Origin: JAIBJN01 sp963802795
Lineage (GTDB): Bacteria; Actinomycetota; Thermoleophilia; Gaiellales; Gaiellaceae
Assembly (NCBI GenBank): GCA_963802795.1
Contig: CAWDJV010000003.1
Coordinates: 186,001 to 250,000 of the forward strand
DNA: 64,000 nucleotides
Reading direction: 5' to 3'
Position numbers and translations under genes: made by a program. Below, piece after piece: positions 50,997 to 58,847 of the stretch. The notes beneath the pieces were generated by a model, which saw nothing but the letters and a program-made list of their open reading frames with translations, was not told where the DNA came from and searched no databases. Every line of letters starts with the position of its first letter. Position 1 is the first letter of the stretch.

Positions 50997-51516
50997 GGGT
51001 CCTGACCCGGCGGCGGGCTCGGGCGAGCTGGAGGGGGACGAGCGAGAACGCTGCGGCCTCCCGCATGACGACGCGCGGCGACCCGGGAGTGCGCGCGGCC
51101 ACGACGGAAACCCGCACGCCCGGCAACAGCGAGCGGAAGAGAACCGCGGCCCGTCGCCGGTGCCACGACGAGGTGACGACGACGACCTCCTTCACGCCCA
51201 GCTCGCGCGCGTGCGCTACGGCGTTGACGGCGTTTTCGGCCGTGCGACGGGCGTCGGGGTCGCAGAGCAACCCGCCCACAGGCCCTCGCCAGGCCCGGCG
51301 CATCAGCTCGGCCTCCGGCAACCGGCCTCGGCGCCGGGAGAAGCCCGAGAGGAGGACGGCGTCGCCCTCTTCCGTGAGCCGCTCCGCGTGCTCGAGCCGC
51401 GCCGCGCAGATCGGGTGCAGGCCCCGGCTACGCCCGTCGGAATAGCCGAGGACGACGACGAGCCGCTCAGGCTTAGAACTCATTTCGGAGTGATGCGTCG
51501 CGGCACCCGGCTTCAT
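50968..51516 (-). CDS. DUF218 (YdcF/SanA-like) protein
   Basis: 182 aa (or 171 from the ATG at 51483). ERLVVVLGYSDGRSRGLHPI, RLEHAERLTEEGDAVLLSGF, DPDARRTAENAVNAVAHARE and GVKEVVVVTSSWHRRRAAVL match DUF218 with its S-x-W/R-x-x-R region. The family is linked to cell-envelope functions such as vancomycin sensitivity in E. coli SanA. No membrane span here. Confidence 0.82.
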   Translation of the reverse strand: MKPGAATHHSEMSSKPERLVVVLGYSDGRSRGLHPICAARLEHAERLTEEGDAVLLSGFSRRRGRLPEAELMRRAWRGPVGGLLCDPDARRTAENAVNAVAHARELGVKEVVVVTSSWHRRRAAVLFRSLLPGVRVSVVAARTPGSPRVVMREAAAFSLVPLQLARARRRVRTLSGRGAAPA

Positions 51517-51530
51517 TTCGAAAGGGGTTC

Positions 51531-53825
51531 TTAAGCGCGGAGGTCGGCATCGAATTGCTCGGACAGCGCAGTCACGATGCGCCCGCGGATCGCACGGGCA
51601 TCCTCGTCCGAGAGTGTGCGCTCGGGCGACTGGAACGAGACGTGGAGGGCGACCGATTTCTTCCCGTCCGGGATCGGATCCCCGCGGTAGACGTCGAAGA
51701 TGCGGACGTCGCGGAGCTCCTCCCCTGCCGCCTCGCGGGCCGCGCTGACGAGGTCGCCGGCGAGCACGTCCTCGTCGACGACGAACGCGAGGTCCTGGCG
51801 CAAGGCCGGGAACGAGATCACGTCCTCGTACTCGACCCGCTCGGGCACCTGGGCGAAGAGCGCCGCCAGGTCGAGCTCGAACGCGCCCCAGGCTCCCTCG
51901 AGGAGCGTCGGGTGGAGCTCGCCGAGCCAGCCTGCCTCGAGCCGCGCCGCCTTGCCGGGGTGCAGGAAGGGCTTCTGAGCCCGCTCGAGGCGCGGCTCGA
52001 TGCCGAGCGTGCCGTAGAGCGTCTCGAGGGCCCCCTTCGCGTGCAGGTAGCCGCCTTCGACGATCGCCCCGACGTACCAGCGCTCCTCGGGGAGCTGCTC
52101 GCCCGTCGGGAGATAGACGCGGGCGATCTCGAAGAGCGCGATCTCCTCGTTGCCCATGTTGACGTTGTGGGCCGCAGCGCCGACGAGGCCCTCGAGCAGC
52201 GTCGTCCGCAGCACTGCGTGCTCGGAGGTGAGGGGATCCGGGAGGCGGAGCGCGCCCGGATCGGGATCCGTCGCGACGAGGCTGAGCGTGTAGACCTCCG
52301 AGAAGCCGGCCCCGACGAGCACGTCCTCGACCAGCCTGCGCAGGCGCTGTTCCTTCGTGAGCCGCCCCTCCATCGCGCTCCTGAGCGGGAGCGTGAACGG
52401 AATCTTCTCGAGACCGTGGACGCGGGCGACCTCCTCGACGAGGTCGATCTCGCGGGTGACGTCTCGCGCGCGCCAGCTCGGCACCGTGACCTCCCAGCCC
52501 TCGGCGACGTCGAAGCCGAGGCGCTCGAGAATCGCCTTCTGCTCGTCCTCCTCGATCTCGAGCCCGACGATCCGGTCGGTCCGCTTCGTCCGGAAGCGGA
52601 CGACGGGCGGCTCGGGGAGCTCGCCTTTCACGTCCACGTCGCCCGTCCAGCGCGCCCCGCTGAGCTCGTCGAGGAGCTGCGTGGCGAGCCGAGCGGCGAG
52701 CGGGGCGAGGTGCGGGTCGACGCCCTTCTCCCAGCGGTTCGAGCCCTCGGTGCGGAGACCGTGGCGCTCGGAGCTCCAGAGGATCGTCGTCGGCTCGAAG
52801 TTCGCCGCTTCCAGGAGGACCGACGTCGTCGTGTCGGTGACCTCCGTGTCGAGGCCGCCCATGATCCCCGCGAAGGCGATCGCGCGATCGGTGTCGGCGA
52901 TCACGAGGTCCGCCGGGTCCAGCTTGCGGAGCTCGCCGTCGAGGCTCGTGAACTCCTCGCCCGGGCGCGCGCGCCGGACGACGATCCGGCCGCCGCCGAG
53001 GGACTCGTAGTCGAAGGCGTGCAGCGGGTTCCCGAGCGCCAGCATCACGTAGTTGGTCACGTCCACGACGTTCGAGATCGGGCGCATACCCGCCGCGGCG
53101 AGCCGCGCCTTCAGCCAGGGCGGCGAGGGCCCCACCCTGACGTCCCGGAAGAGCCGGCCGACGTAGCGCGGGCAGCCCTCGAGATCGTCGATCGTCACGT
53201 CGGGCCTCTCCTCGCCGCTCAGTGCGGGATCCTTCCCGGGGACCGGCCGAAGCTCGCCGGCGAAGAGGGCGGCGACTTCGCGCGCCAGCCCGTAGACGGA
53301 GAGACAGTCAGGCCGGTTCCGCGTCAGCTCGATCTCGAGGACCTCCTCTCCGAGCGGCAGGACCTCGCCGAGGGGCGTGCCCGGCTCGAGCGGCTCCGAG
53401 AGGACGAGGATCCCTGTGTGGTCGCTCGAGAGCTCGAGCTCGGACTCGGAGAGGATCATCCCGTCCGAGACGGTGCCGCGCAGCTTGGCGCGCTCGAGCG
53501 TGCGGCCGTCAGCGAGCACCGCGCCGGGGAGGGCGACCGCGACGGTCGCGCCGGCGCCGAAGTTCCAGGCGCCGCACACGATCTGTCGTGGCTCCCTCTC
53601 CCCCACGTCGACGCTGCAAAGCTGGAGCCGGTCGGCGTTCGGGTGCTTGCCCGCCTCGAGGACGCGCCCGACGCGGTAGAGGCCGTGGTTTCCGTCCACG
53701 TCGGCCACACCGTGAAAGGAGATCCGCTCGACCTCGCCGGTAGCGATCGCCAGGCGCTCGGCGACCTCGGCGGTCGTCGCGTCGACGTCGACGTACTCGC
53801 GGAGCCAGGAGACGGGCACCTTCAT
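51531..53825 (-). CDS. pheT: Phenylalanyl-tRNA synthetase beta subunit
   Basis: 764 aa, all usual domains: B1/B6 start MKVPVSWLREYVDVDATTAE, the EMAP/tRNA-binding domain (RVLEAGKHPNADRLQLCSVD), B3/B4 editing domain (GMRPISNVVDVTNYVMLALG, LHAFDYESL), B5, the class II-like core, and the C-terminal ferredoxin-fold anticodon-binding FDX-ACB domain (SFPALRQDLAFVVDEDVLAG). ATG at 53825 overlaps the pheS stop by one base. Confidence 0.97.
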   Translation of the reverse strand: MKVPVSWLREYVDVDATTAEVAERLAIATGEVERISFHGVADVDGNHGLYRVGRVLEAGKHPNADRLQLCSVDVGEREPRQIVCGAWNFGAGATVAVALPGAVLADGRTLERAKLRGTVSDGMILSESELELSSDHTGILVLSEPLEPGTPLGEVLPLGEEVLEIELTRNRPDCLSVYGLAREVAALFAGELRPVPGKDPALSGEERPDVTIDDLEGCPRYVGRLFRDVRVGPSPPWLKARLAAAGMRPISNVVDVTNYVMLALGNPLHAFDYESLGGGRIVVRRARPGEEFTSLDGELRKLDPADLVIADTDRAIAFAGIMGGLDTEVTDTTTSVLLEAANFEPTTILWSSERHGLRTEGSNRWEKGVDPHLAPLAARLATQLLDELSGARWTGDVDVKGELPEPPVVRFRTKRTDRIVGLEIEEDEQKAILERLGFDVAEGWEVTVPSWRARDVTREIDLVEEVARVHGLEKIPFTLPLRSAMEGRLTKEQRLRRLVEDVLVGAGFSEVYTLSLVATDPDPGALRLPDPLTSEHAVLRTTLLEGLVGAAAHNVNMGNEEIALFEIARVYLPTGEQLPEERWYVGAIVEGGYLHAKGALETLYGTLGIEPRLERAQKPFLHPGKAARLEAGWLGELHPTLLEGAWGAFELDLAALFAQVPERVEYEDVISFPALRQDLAFVVDEDVLAGDLVSAAREAAGEELRDVRIFDVYRGDPIPDGKKSVALHVSFQSPERTLSDEDARAIRGRIVTALSEQFDADLRA

Positions 53826-54820
53826 CAGAACTGGCGGAGCAGTCGCAGGTCGTTCTGCCAGAGCATCCCGAGCGCCGGCAGGCCGTGGCGGAGCATCGCC
53901 ACCCGCTCGAGGCCCATCCCGAAGGCGAAGCCCGTCCACTCCTCCGGATCGAGGCCGACGAACTCGTAGAGCTTCGGGTCGACCATCCCCGACCCGGCGA
54001 TCTCGATCCAGCCGGAGTAGCGGCAGACGGAACAGCCGCGCCCGTCGCAGAGGAAGCAGGAGACGTCGGGCTCGAGGGACGGCTCCGTGAAGGGGAAGTC
54101 GTGGGTCCGGAAGCGCATCTCGCGCTCCTCTCCGAAGAGGGCGCGCATCATGTGGAGCAGCGTTCCCTTCAGGTCGCCCATCGTGATGCCCTTGTCGATC
54201 GCCAGCCCTTCCACCTGGTGGAAGATCGGGGTGTGGGTCGCGTCGGGCGTGTCCCGCCGGTAGACGCGGCCCAGCGAGACGATGTAGATCGGCGGCGGCT
54301 CCGTCTCCATGACCCGGATCTGCGACGGTGACGTCTCCGTGCGAAGGAGCACGTCGCCGTTCAGGAAGACCGAGTGGAGCGGCGAGCGCGTCGGGTGCCC
54401 GGGCGGGAAGTTGAGCCCGTCGAAGTTGTAGCGGGTGGTCTCGACCTCGCGGCCGTCCACGACGCGGTACCCGAGTCCGAGGAAGATGTCCTCGACCTCG
54501 CGGCGGATCTGCGTGATCAGGTGGAGGTGGCCGCGGCGGGTCGCAGTGCCCGGGAGGGTGACGTCGAGGACCTCCTCCGACAGGCGGCGGTCGAGCTCGG
54601 CGCGCTCGAGCTCCGCTCCCCGTTCGGCCACGGCGGCTTCGAGGCCCTCGCGGAGAGCGTTGAGGACCCGCCCGGTCTCGGGGTCGCGGACCTCCCGGAG
54701 CGCCTGCTTCAGCTCGCTCTTCCGGCCCAGGTAGCGAACGCGCGCGTCGTCGAGCTCGGTGAGGGTCGAAGCGCCCTCAATCGCGCTTCGCGCCTCGTTT
54801 TCCAGGGCCTGCGAATCCAT
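53825..54820 (-). CDS. pheS: Phenylalanyl-tRNA synthetase alpha subunit
   Basis: 331 aa class II synthetase. N-terminal coiled coil (LDDARVRYLGRKSELKQALR), motif 1 (HLHLITQIRREVEDIFLGLG), motif 2 region (ETSPSQIRVMETEPPPIYIV, SLGRVYRRDTPDATHTPIFH), and motif 3 (GFAFGMGLERVAMLRHGLP). It carries FLCDGRGCSVCRYSGWIEI, a Cys cluster seen in many bacterial PheS. ATG at 54820. Confidence 0.97.
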   Translation of the reverse strand: MDSQALENEARSAIEGASTLTELDDARVRYLGRKSELKQALREVRDPETGRVLNALREGLEAAVAERGAELERAELDRRLSEEVLDVTLPGTATRRGHLHLITQIRREVEDIFLGLGYRVVDGREVETTRYNFDGLNFPPGHPTRSPLHSVFLNGDVLLRTETSPSQIRVMETEPPPIYIVSLGRVYRRDTPDATHTPIFHQVEGLAIDKGITMGDLKGTLLHMMRALFGEEREMRFRTHDFPFTEPSLEPDVSCFLCDGRGCSVCRYSGWIEIAGSGMVDPKLYEFVGLDPEEWTGFAFGMGLERVAMLRHGLPALGMLWQNDLRLLRQF

Positions 54821-54843
54821 CGCATGAGCGTATCATCGGGTCT

Positions 54844-55561
54844 GTGCCGTCCTATGACGCGTTCGCGCCCATCTACGACGAGTGGGCGGCGCACATGACC
54901 GAGGACGTTCCTTTCTACGTCGAGCTGGCCCGCGAGGCGGACGGGCCGCTCGTGGAGCTGGCCGTCGGCAACGGCCGGGTCGCGATTCCCGTCGCCCTCG
55001 CGACCGCGCGCCCCGTGATCGGCATCGACTCGTCCCCCGCCATGCTGGCCGTCGCCCGGGAGCGCGCGGCCGCCGTGGGCGCCGAGCTCGACCTCCGGGA
55101 GGGCGACATGCGCGAGCTGGCGCTCGAGGAGCCTGCCGCGCTCGTCTACTGCCCCTTCCGCTCCCTGCTCCATCTGCGTGGGTGGACGGAGAAGCGCCGG
55201 GCGTTCGAACGCGCGGCGGCGGCGCTCGCGCCCGGTGGGCGCTTCGCCTGGAACGCGTTCGTGTTCGACCCTCACATCGCGGCGTCCGGCGACGGCCACG
55301 CGTCGCGGCACGGCGATCTGTGGGAGTACGTCGAGCACACTCCCGCGGACGCGCGGATCGACATCACCGCGTTCGTCGGGCATCCGGGCGCAGACGCCGC
55401 GCACGGTCTCGCTCTGGTGGGCGACGCGCGCCGAGTGGGAAGGGCTCGTCGAGGCGGCGGGGCTCGAGGTCGAGGCGCTCTACGGCTGGTTCGACCGGCG
55501 GCCGTTCGACGACCGGAGCGAGGAGTTCGTCTTCGTCGCCCGCAAGCCGGGCTCTGCGTGA
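54844..55561 (+). pseudogene. SAM-dependent methyltransferase, copy 1, one frame break
   Basis: Class I methyltransferase, ~238 aa when joined. YDAFAPIYDEWAAHMTED, LVELAVGNGRVAIPVALATA (SAM motif I), VIGIDSSPAMLAVARERAAA, and after the break SLWWATRAEWEGLVEAAGLE then EALYGWFDRRPFDD. The frame switches at about 55391-55403; beyond it the text matches copy 2, so a single indel is likely. GTG at 54844; its stop overlaps copy 2 (GTGA). Paralogue of the next gene; substrate unknown. Confidence 0.75.
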
Positions 55562-56259
55562 GCGAGTACGACGCCATCGCCGAGCTCTACGACCCGTGGA
55601 GCACCAGCGTCACCGAGGACGTCGACTTCTACGTGGCCGAGGCGCGCAAGGCGCGCGGCGCCGTCGTCGAGCTGGGCGTGGGCACCGGGCGCATCGCGGT
55701 GCCCGTGGCCGCGGCCGGCGTCCCCGTGATCGGGGTGGACTCGTCGGCGGGGATGCTGGACGTGTGCCGGCGGCGGGCGAGAGCGGCCGGCGTCGAGCGG
55801 CTGCTCGACCTCCGGCTCGGCGACCTCCGCGACCCTCCGGTCGACGAGCGCGTCAGGCTCGTGACCTCCCCCTTCCGCGCGCTGCTCCACCTGGAGACGA
55901 ATGCGGATCGGCGGGCGGCGCTCGCGGCGGCGCACAGTCTCCTTGTCCCGGGAGGCCGCTTTGTCTTCGACGTCTTCGCCCCCGCCAAGGAGGACGTGGA
56001 GGAGACGCACGGGCGCTGGCTCGAGCGCGAGCCCGGAATCTGGGAGCGCGCGGACTGGGACCTCGGCAGCCGCGTCCTCACGCTGCGCGTGCGCGGCCCC
56101 GAGGCGGAGGCGTCGATGCGACTGGCCTGGCTCGACGTCGAGGAGTGGCGCGCGCTCCTCGAGGACGCCGGCTTCGAGGTGGTCGCCTGCTACGGCTGGT
56201 TCGACCTGCGCCCCTACCGCGGCGGCGAGGACTCGGTCTGGCTCGCGCGGCGCCCCTGA
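55558..56259 (+). CDS. SAM-dependent methyltransferase, copy 2
   Basis: 233 aa, intact paralogue of the preceding gene: YDAIAELYDPWSTSVTEDVD, VVELGVGTGRIAVPVAAAGV (motif I), GVDSSAGMLDVCRRRARAAG, FVFDVFAPAKEDVEETHGRW, ACYGWFDLRPYRGGEDSVWL. GTG at 55558. The tandem pair sits on the opposite strand within the infC-rplT-pheST neighbourhood. Target molecule not evident. Confidence 0.88.
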   Translation: MSEYDAIAELYDPWSTSVTEDVDFYVAEARKARGAVVELGVGTGRIAVPVAAAGVPVIGVDSSAGMLDVCRRRARAAGVERLLDLRLGDLRDPPVDERVRLVTSPFRALLHLETNADRRAALAAAHSLLVPGGRFVFDVFAPAKEDVEETHGRWLEREPGIWERADWDLGSRVLTLRVRGPEAEASMRLAWLDVEEWRALLEDAGFEVVACYGWFDLRPYRGGEDSVWLARRP

Positions 56260-56263
56260 CGGG

Positions 56264-56306
56264 CACGTCCCTCGCGGCCACGTCCCGGGGTCTGACCCCG
56301 GACGTG
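56264..56306. repeat. REP-like palindrome, copy 3
   Basis: Outer arms CACGTC / GACGTG and core CCGGGGTCTGACCCCGG (56285-56301). Nearly identical over ~45 bp to copy 1 beside the RAYT gene 36 kb away. It lies just after the methyltransferase stop, a usual REP position. Confidence 0.75.
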
Positions 56307-56431
56307 GCTCACTGGGGACGAAATGTGAACGTGGAGACCGCCAGGCGGCACGGCGACTGCAGCGTTGTCCACAGACGGAACGGGCGCGTCCACCTTCGAC
56401 GTGGTCCCCGAGGCTCGGCTGCCGGCGCCCG

Positions 56432-56837
56432 CTATTCGCCCCAGCCGGGGTGAGGTTCGTGGCGGCCGGGCTCGACGTGCCAGTACTCACGGAGAGCCTG
56501 CGCAGCGGCCGTCGGGCGCGAAGCGGAGGAGCAGGCAGCCGGGCAGGGTGATCTCCTCACCCTCCTGCACCATCGTCGCCCACCACTCGACCGCCACCCG
56601 GTCGCCGGAGACAAAGGGCCTCCCCATGCGCACGTCGACGTCTTCCTGCGCCGCGCAGGCGCGCGTCCAGTAGGCCCGGATGCCGTCGGACCCGATATTC
56701 GGCGGCTCCCGGAAGGGGCTCGACCGGTACTCGGCATCCTCGGTGAAGAGCGCCACGACCGCCTCCGCGTCACCCTCCCGCCACGCGCGCGCGTAGCCCT
56801 CGACCCAGTCCTGCAGGATCACCGTCTCCTCCTCCAC
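56432..56837 (-). pseudogene. SnoaL/NTF2-like protein, frame break near the C terminus
   Basis: ~134 aa NTF2-fold protein: DWVEGYARAWREGDAEAVVA, LFTEDAEYRSSPFREPP, VAVEWWATMVQEGEEITLPG, CLLLRFAPDGRC, then in the next frame ALREYWHVEPGRHEPHPGW to TAG at 56432. The break lies at about 56497-56503; without it the frame stops early at TGA near 56487. Typical family ending (REYW...PGR...P..W) supports the joined form. Ligand unknown. The start overlaps the end of the SpoU gene. Confidence 0.72.
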
Positions 56838-57535
56838 TCGTAGAGCGCGATCGCGCCCGCGACCGCGACGTTCAGCGACTCCGCCGCGCCGGCCTGGGGA
56901 ATCGTCGCAAGCGTCTCGCAGCCGGCCGACACCTCCTCCGGGAGACCGTCGCGCTCGGCCCCGAGGACGAAGGTCACCGGCTCGGGAAGCTCGACCTCGG
57001 AGAGCGGCGTGCCTCCCCTCGGAACGAGCCCGATCCTCGGCCCCTCCACCTCGTCGAACCGGACGACCGGCACCCTGAAGACCGCGCCGGCGGAGGCCCG
57101 AACGGCCTTCGGCCCTGTGGGGTCGGCGGAGCCGGACGAGAGCGCGACGAGAGCGGGGCCGAGGGCATCCGCCGCGCGGACGAGCGTGCCGAGGTTTCCC
57201 GGGTCTGCAACCCGCCAGAGCGCCAGCCCGACCGGAAGGTCGAGTGCCCGCGGCAGGTCCGCGCGCCGAAAGACGCCGATCACCCTCGCGGGGTGCGGGA
57301 GCGACGAGACCGCGCGGAGCAGCTCTGCCGCCACCGGCTCTGCGCCCGGAAGCCTGTCGAGGAGCGCCGGCCGCTCGGCGTCTACGAGCGCCTCGACCGG
57401 CTGGAGGCCGGCGTCGAGCGCCGCGGCGACGAGATCCTCACCCTCGCACGCGAAGAGCCCGAGCTTGTCCCGCTGTCGGCGGGACTCGAGCTTGCGGACG
57501 AGCTTGAGACGCGGGTTGGCGGCGGACGTGATCAC
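56819..57535 (-). CDS. SpoU/TrmH-family RNA 2'-O-methyltransferase
   Basis: 238 aa SPOUT enzyme with a short N-terminal substrate domain (ITSAANPRLKLVRKLESRRQ) and the three SPOUT motifs: ALWRVADPGNLGTLVRAADA, EPVTFVLGAERDGLPEEV and IPQAGAAESLNVAVAGAIAL. Methylates a ribose in rRNA or tRNA; the common partner of pheS in actinobacteria is a 23S rRNA methyltransferase. 21 nt after the rplT stop, so probably part of that operon. Confidence 0.9.
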   Translation of the reverse strand: MITSAANPRLKLVRKLESRRQRDKLGLFACEGEDLVAAALDAGLQPVEALVDAERPALLDRLPGAEPVAAELLRAVSSLPHPARVIGVFRRADLPRALDLPVGLALWRVADPGNLGTLVRAADALGPALVALSSGSADPTGPKAVRASAGAVFRVPVVRFDEVEGPRIGLVPRGGTPLSEVELPEPVTFVLGAERDGLPEEVSAGCETLATIPQAGAAESLNVAVAGAIALYEWRRRR

Positions 57536-57556
57536 GGCCGCCGGGGCCCTAGGGGG

Positions 57557-57916
57557 CTAGACCTCGAGCGCGGCTTTCGCGCGCTCCGCGATCTTCGCGA
57601 ACGCTGCCGGGTCGTTGACCGCGATGTCGGCGAGCGCCTTGCGGTCGAGCTCGATCTCGGCCTTGCGGCAGCCGGCGACGAACTGGTTGTACGAGAGGCC
57701 CTCCTGCCGCGCCGCCGCGTTGATCCGCACGATCCAGAGTCGACGGAAGACGCGCTTCTTGCGCTTGCGGTCGCGGTAGGCGTGGTTGTCGGCCTTCTGG
57801 ACGGCCTCCTTCGCCTTCCGATAGGAGATCGAGCTCTGGCCGACGTAGCCCTTGGCGCGCTCGAGCATCTTGCGGCGCTTCTTGCGCGCGTGAACGGATC
57901 GCTTGACGCGGGGCAT
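57557..57916 (-). CDS. rplT: 50S ribosomal protein L20
   Basis: 119 aa. VKRSVHARKKRRKMLERAKG, YVGQSSISYRKAKEAVQKAD, RKKRVFRRLWIVRINAAARQ and GLSYNQFVAGCRKAEIELDR are classic L20. In other bacteria L20 represses its own infC-rpmI-rplT mRNA. ATG at 57916. Confidence 0.97.
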   Translation of the reverse strand: MPRVKRSVHARKKRRKMLERAKGYVGQSSISYRKAKEAVQKADNHAYRDRKRKKRVFRRLWIVRINAAARQEGLSYNQFVAGCRKAEIELDRKALADIAVNDPAAFAKIAERAKAALEV

Positions 57917-57932
57917 GCGCTACCTCCTGGCG

Positions 57933-58127
57933 CTACCGCCCGAGCAGGCGGCGCGCCTCGTGGACGTCGGTCCCGTCCACGGGATGGTCACGGCGGAAGC
58001 CGCGACGCCGCTTGGCGGACTTCTTCTCGAGTTTGTGGCTCTGCATGGCATGGCGCCGCAGGATGCGGCCCGAGCCGGTGATCTTGAACCGCTTCTTCGC
58101 GGCTGAATTGGTCTTCTGCTTAGGCAC
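57933..58127 (-). CDS. rpmI: 50S ribosomal protein L35
   Basis: 64 aa. PKQKTNSAAKKRFKITGSGR, ILRRHAMQSHKLEKKSAKRR, DVHEARRLLGR. Typical length. The start at 58127 lies inside the end of infC (8-nt overlap), indicating coupled translation. Confidence 0.96.
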   Translation of the reverse strand: MPKQKTNSAAKKRFKITGSGRILRRHAMQSHKLEKKSAKRRRGFRRDHPVDGTDVHEARRLLGR

Positions 58128-58701
58128 TTTGAGCTGCTCCTACTTCTCGTCCGACGTTCCGGTGCGGCGCGAGCACCATCACCATGTTCCGTCCGTCCTG
58201 GATCGGAGGCGACTCGACCGCTCCGAGCTCCTTCACGTCCTCGGCCAGGCGCATCAGCAGGTCGCGGCCGCGCTCCGGGTGCGTCTGCTCGCGTCCCCGG
58301 AACATGATCGTCACCTTCACTTTCGCCCTCGAGTTCAGGAAGCGCCTCACGTGACCCTTCTTCGTCTCGTAGTCGTGCACCCCGATCTTGGGACGCAGCT
58401 TGATCTCCTTGACCTGGATCTGCGACTGGTGCTTCCTCGCGGTCTTTGCCTTCTGCTCCTGCTCGTACTTGTACTTGCCGTAGTCCATGATCCGGGCCAC
58501 GGGCGGGTCGGCGCTTGCTGCGACCTCGACCAGGTCCAGATCCTTGGAGTACGCGTACTCGAGCGCGTCGGCCGTCGACTTGATGCCGACCTGGCTTCCG
58601 TCCGAGTCGACCAGCCGCACCCGCGGAACACGAATCGCTTCGTTGATCCGCGTCGTGTCCTGCTGCGGCCGGGCCTGCTCGAACCTCCGCCTCGGCCTCA
58701 A
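58120..58701 (-). CDS. infC: Translation initiation factor IF-3
   Basis: ~193 aa. INEAIRVPRVRLVDSDGSQV and EYAYSKDLDLVEVAASADPP form the N domain, MDYGKYKYEQEQKAKTARKH the linker, and VKEIKLRPKIGVHDYETKKG with KVKVTIMFRGREQTHPERG the C domain. The only standard start is TTG 58701 (no ATG/GTG in frame nearby), while the strong GGAGGAGG lies ~25 nt upstream, so the start is uncertain. infC often uses rare starts (AUU in E. coli) for self-control. Confidence 0.95.
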   Translation of the reverse strand: MRPRRRFEQARPQQDTTRINEAIRVPRVRLVDSDGSQVGIKSTADALEYAYSKDLDLVEVAASADPPVARIMDYGKYKYEQEQKAKTARKHQSQIQVKEIKLRPKIGVHDYETKKGHVRRFLNSRAKVKVTIMFRGREQTHPERGRDLLMRLAEDVKELGAVESPPIQDGRNMVMVLAPHRNVGREVGAAQSA

Positions 58702-58727
58702 TTGAACGTCACCAAGTTGTGCTGCTT

Positions 58728-58818
58728 CCTCCTCCTAGGAAAAACGAAAAGCTGCACGCAGGCAGCTCGTCACTTCCCCGACTCGGTTGAACCTCCGATG
58801 AGCCCGAGGCTCCGGAGG
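58728..58818 (-). promoter_or_regulatory. infC leader with attenuator-like hairpin
   Basis: Between thrS and infC the minus strand has AGCTGC (58767-58762) pairing with GCAGCT (58755-58750), followed by TTTTCGTTTTT, a convincing intrinsic terminator ahead of infC. Upstream of it lies a nested hairpin with outer CCTCCG/CGGAGG and inner GAGCC/GGCTC (about 58792-58818). Terminator plus upstream structure suits attenuation of the infC-rpmI-rplT operon, as L20 or other leaders do elsewhere. Confidence 0.6.
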
Positions 58819-58847
58819 TGAGGAAACGATGCTCCTGCTTGCAGGGG

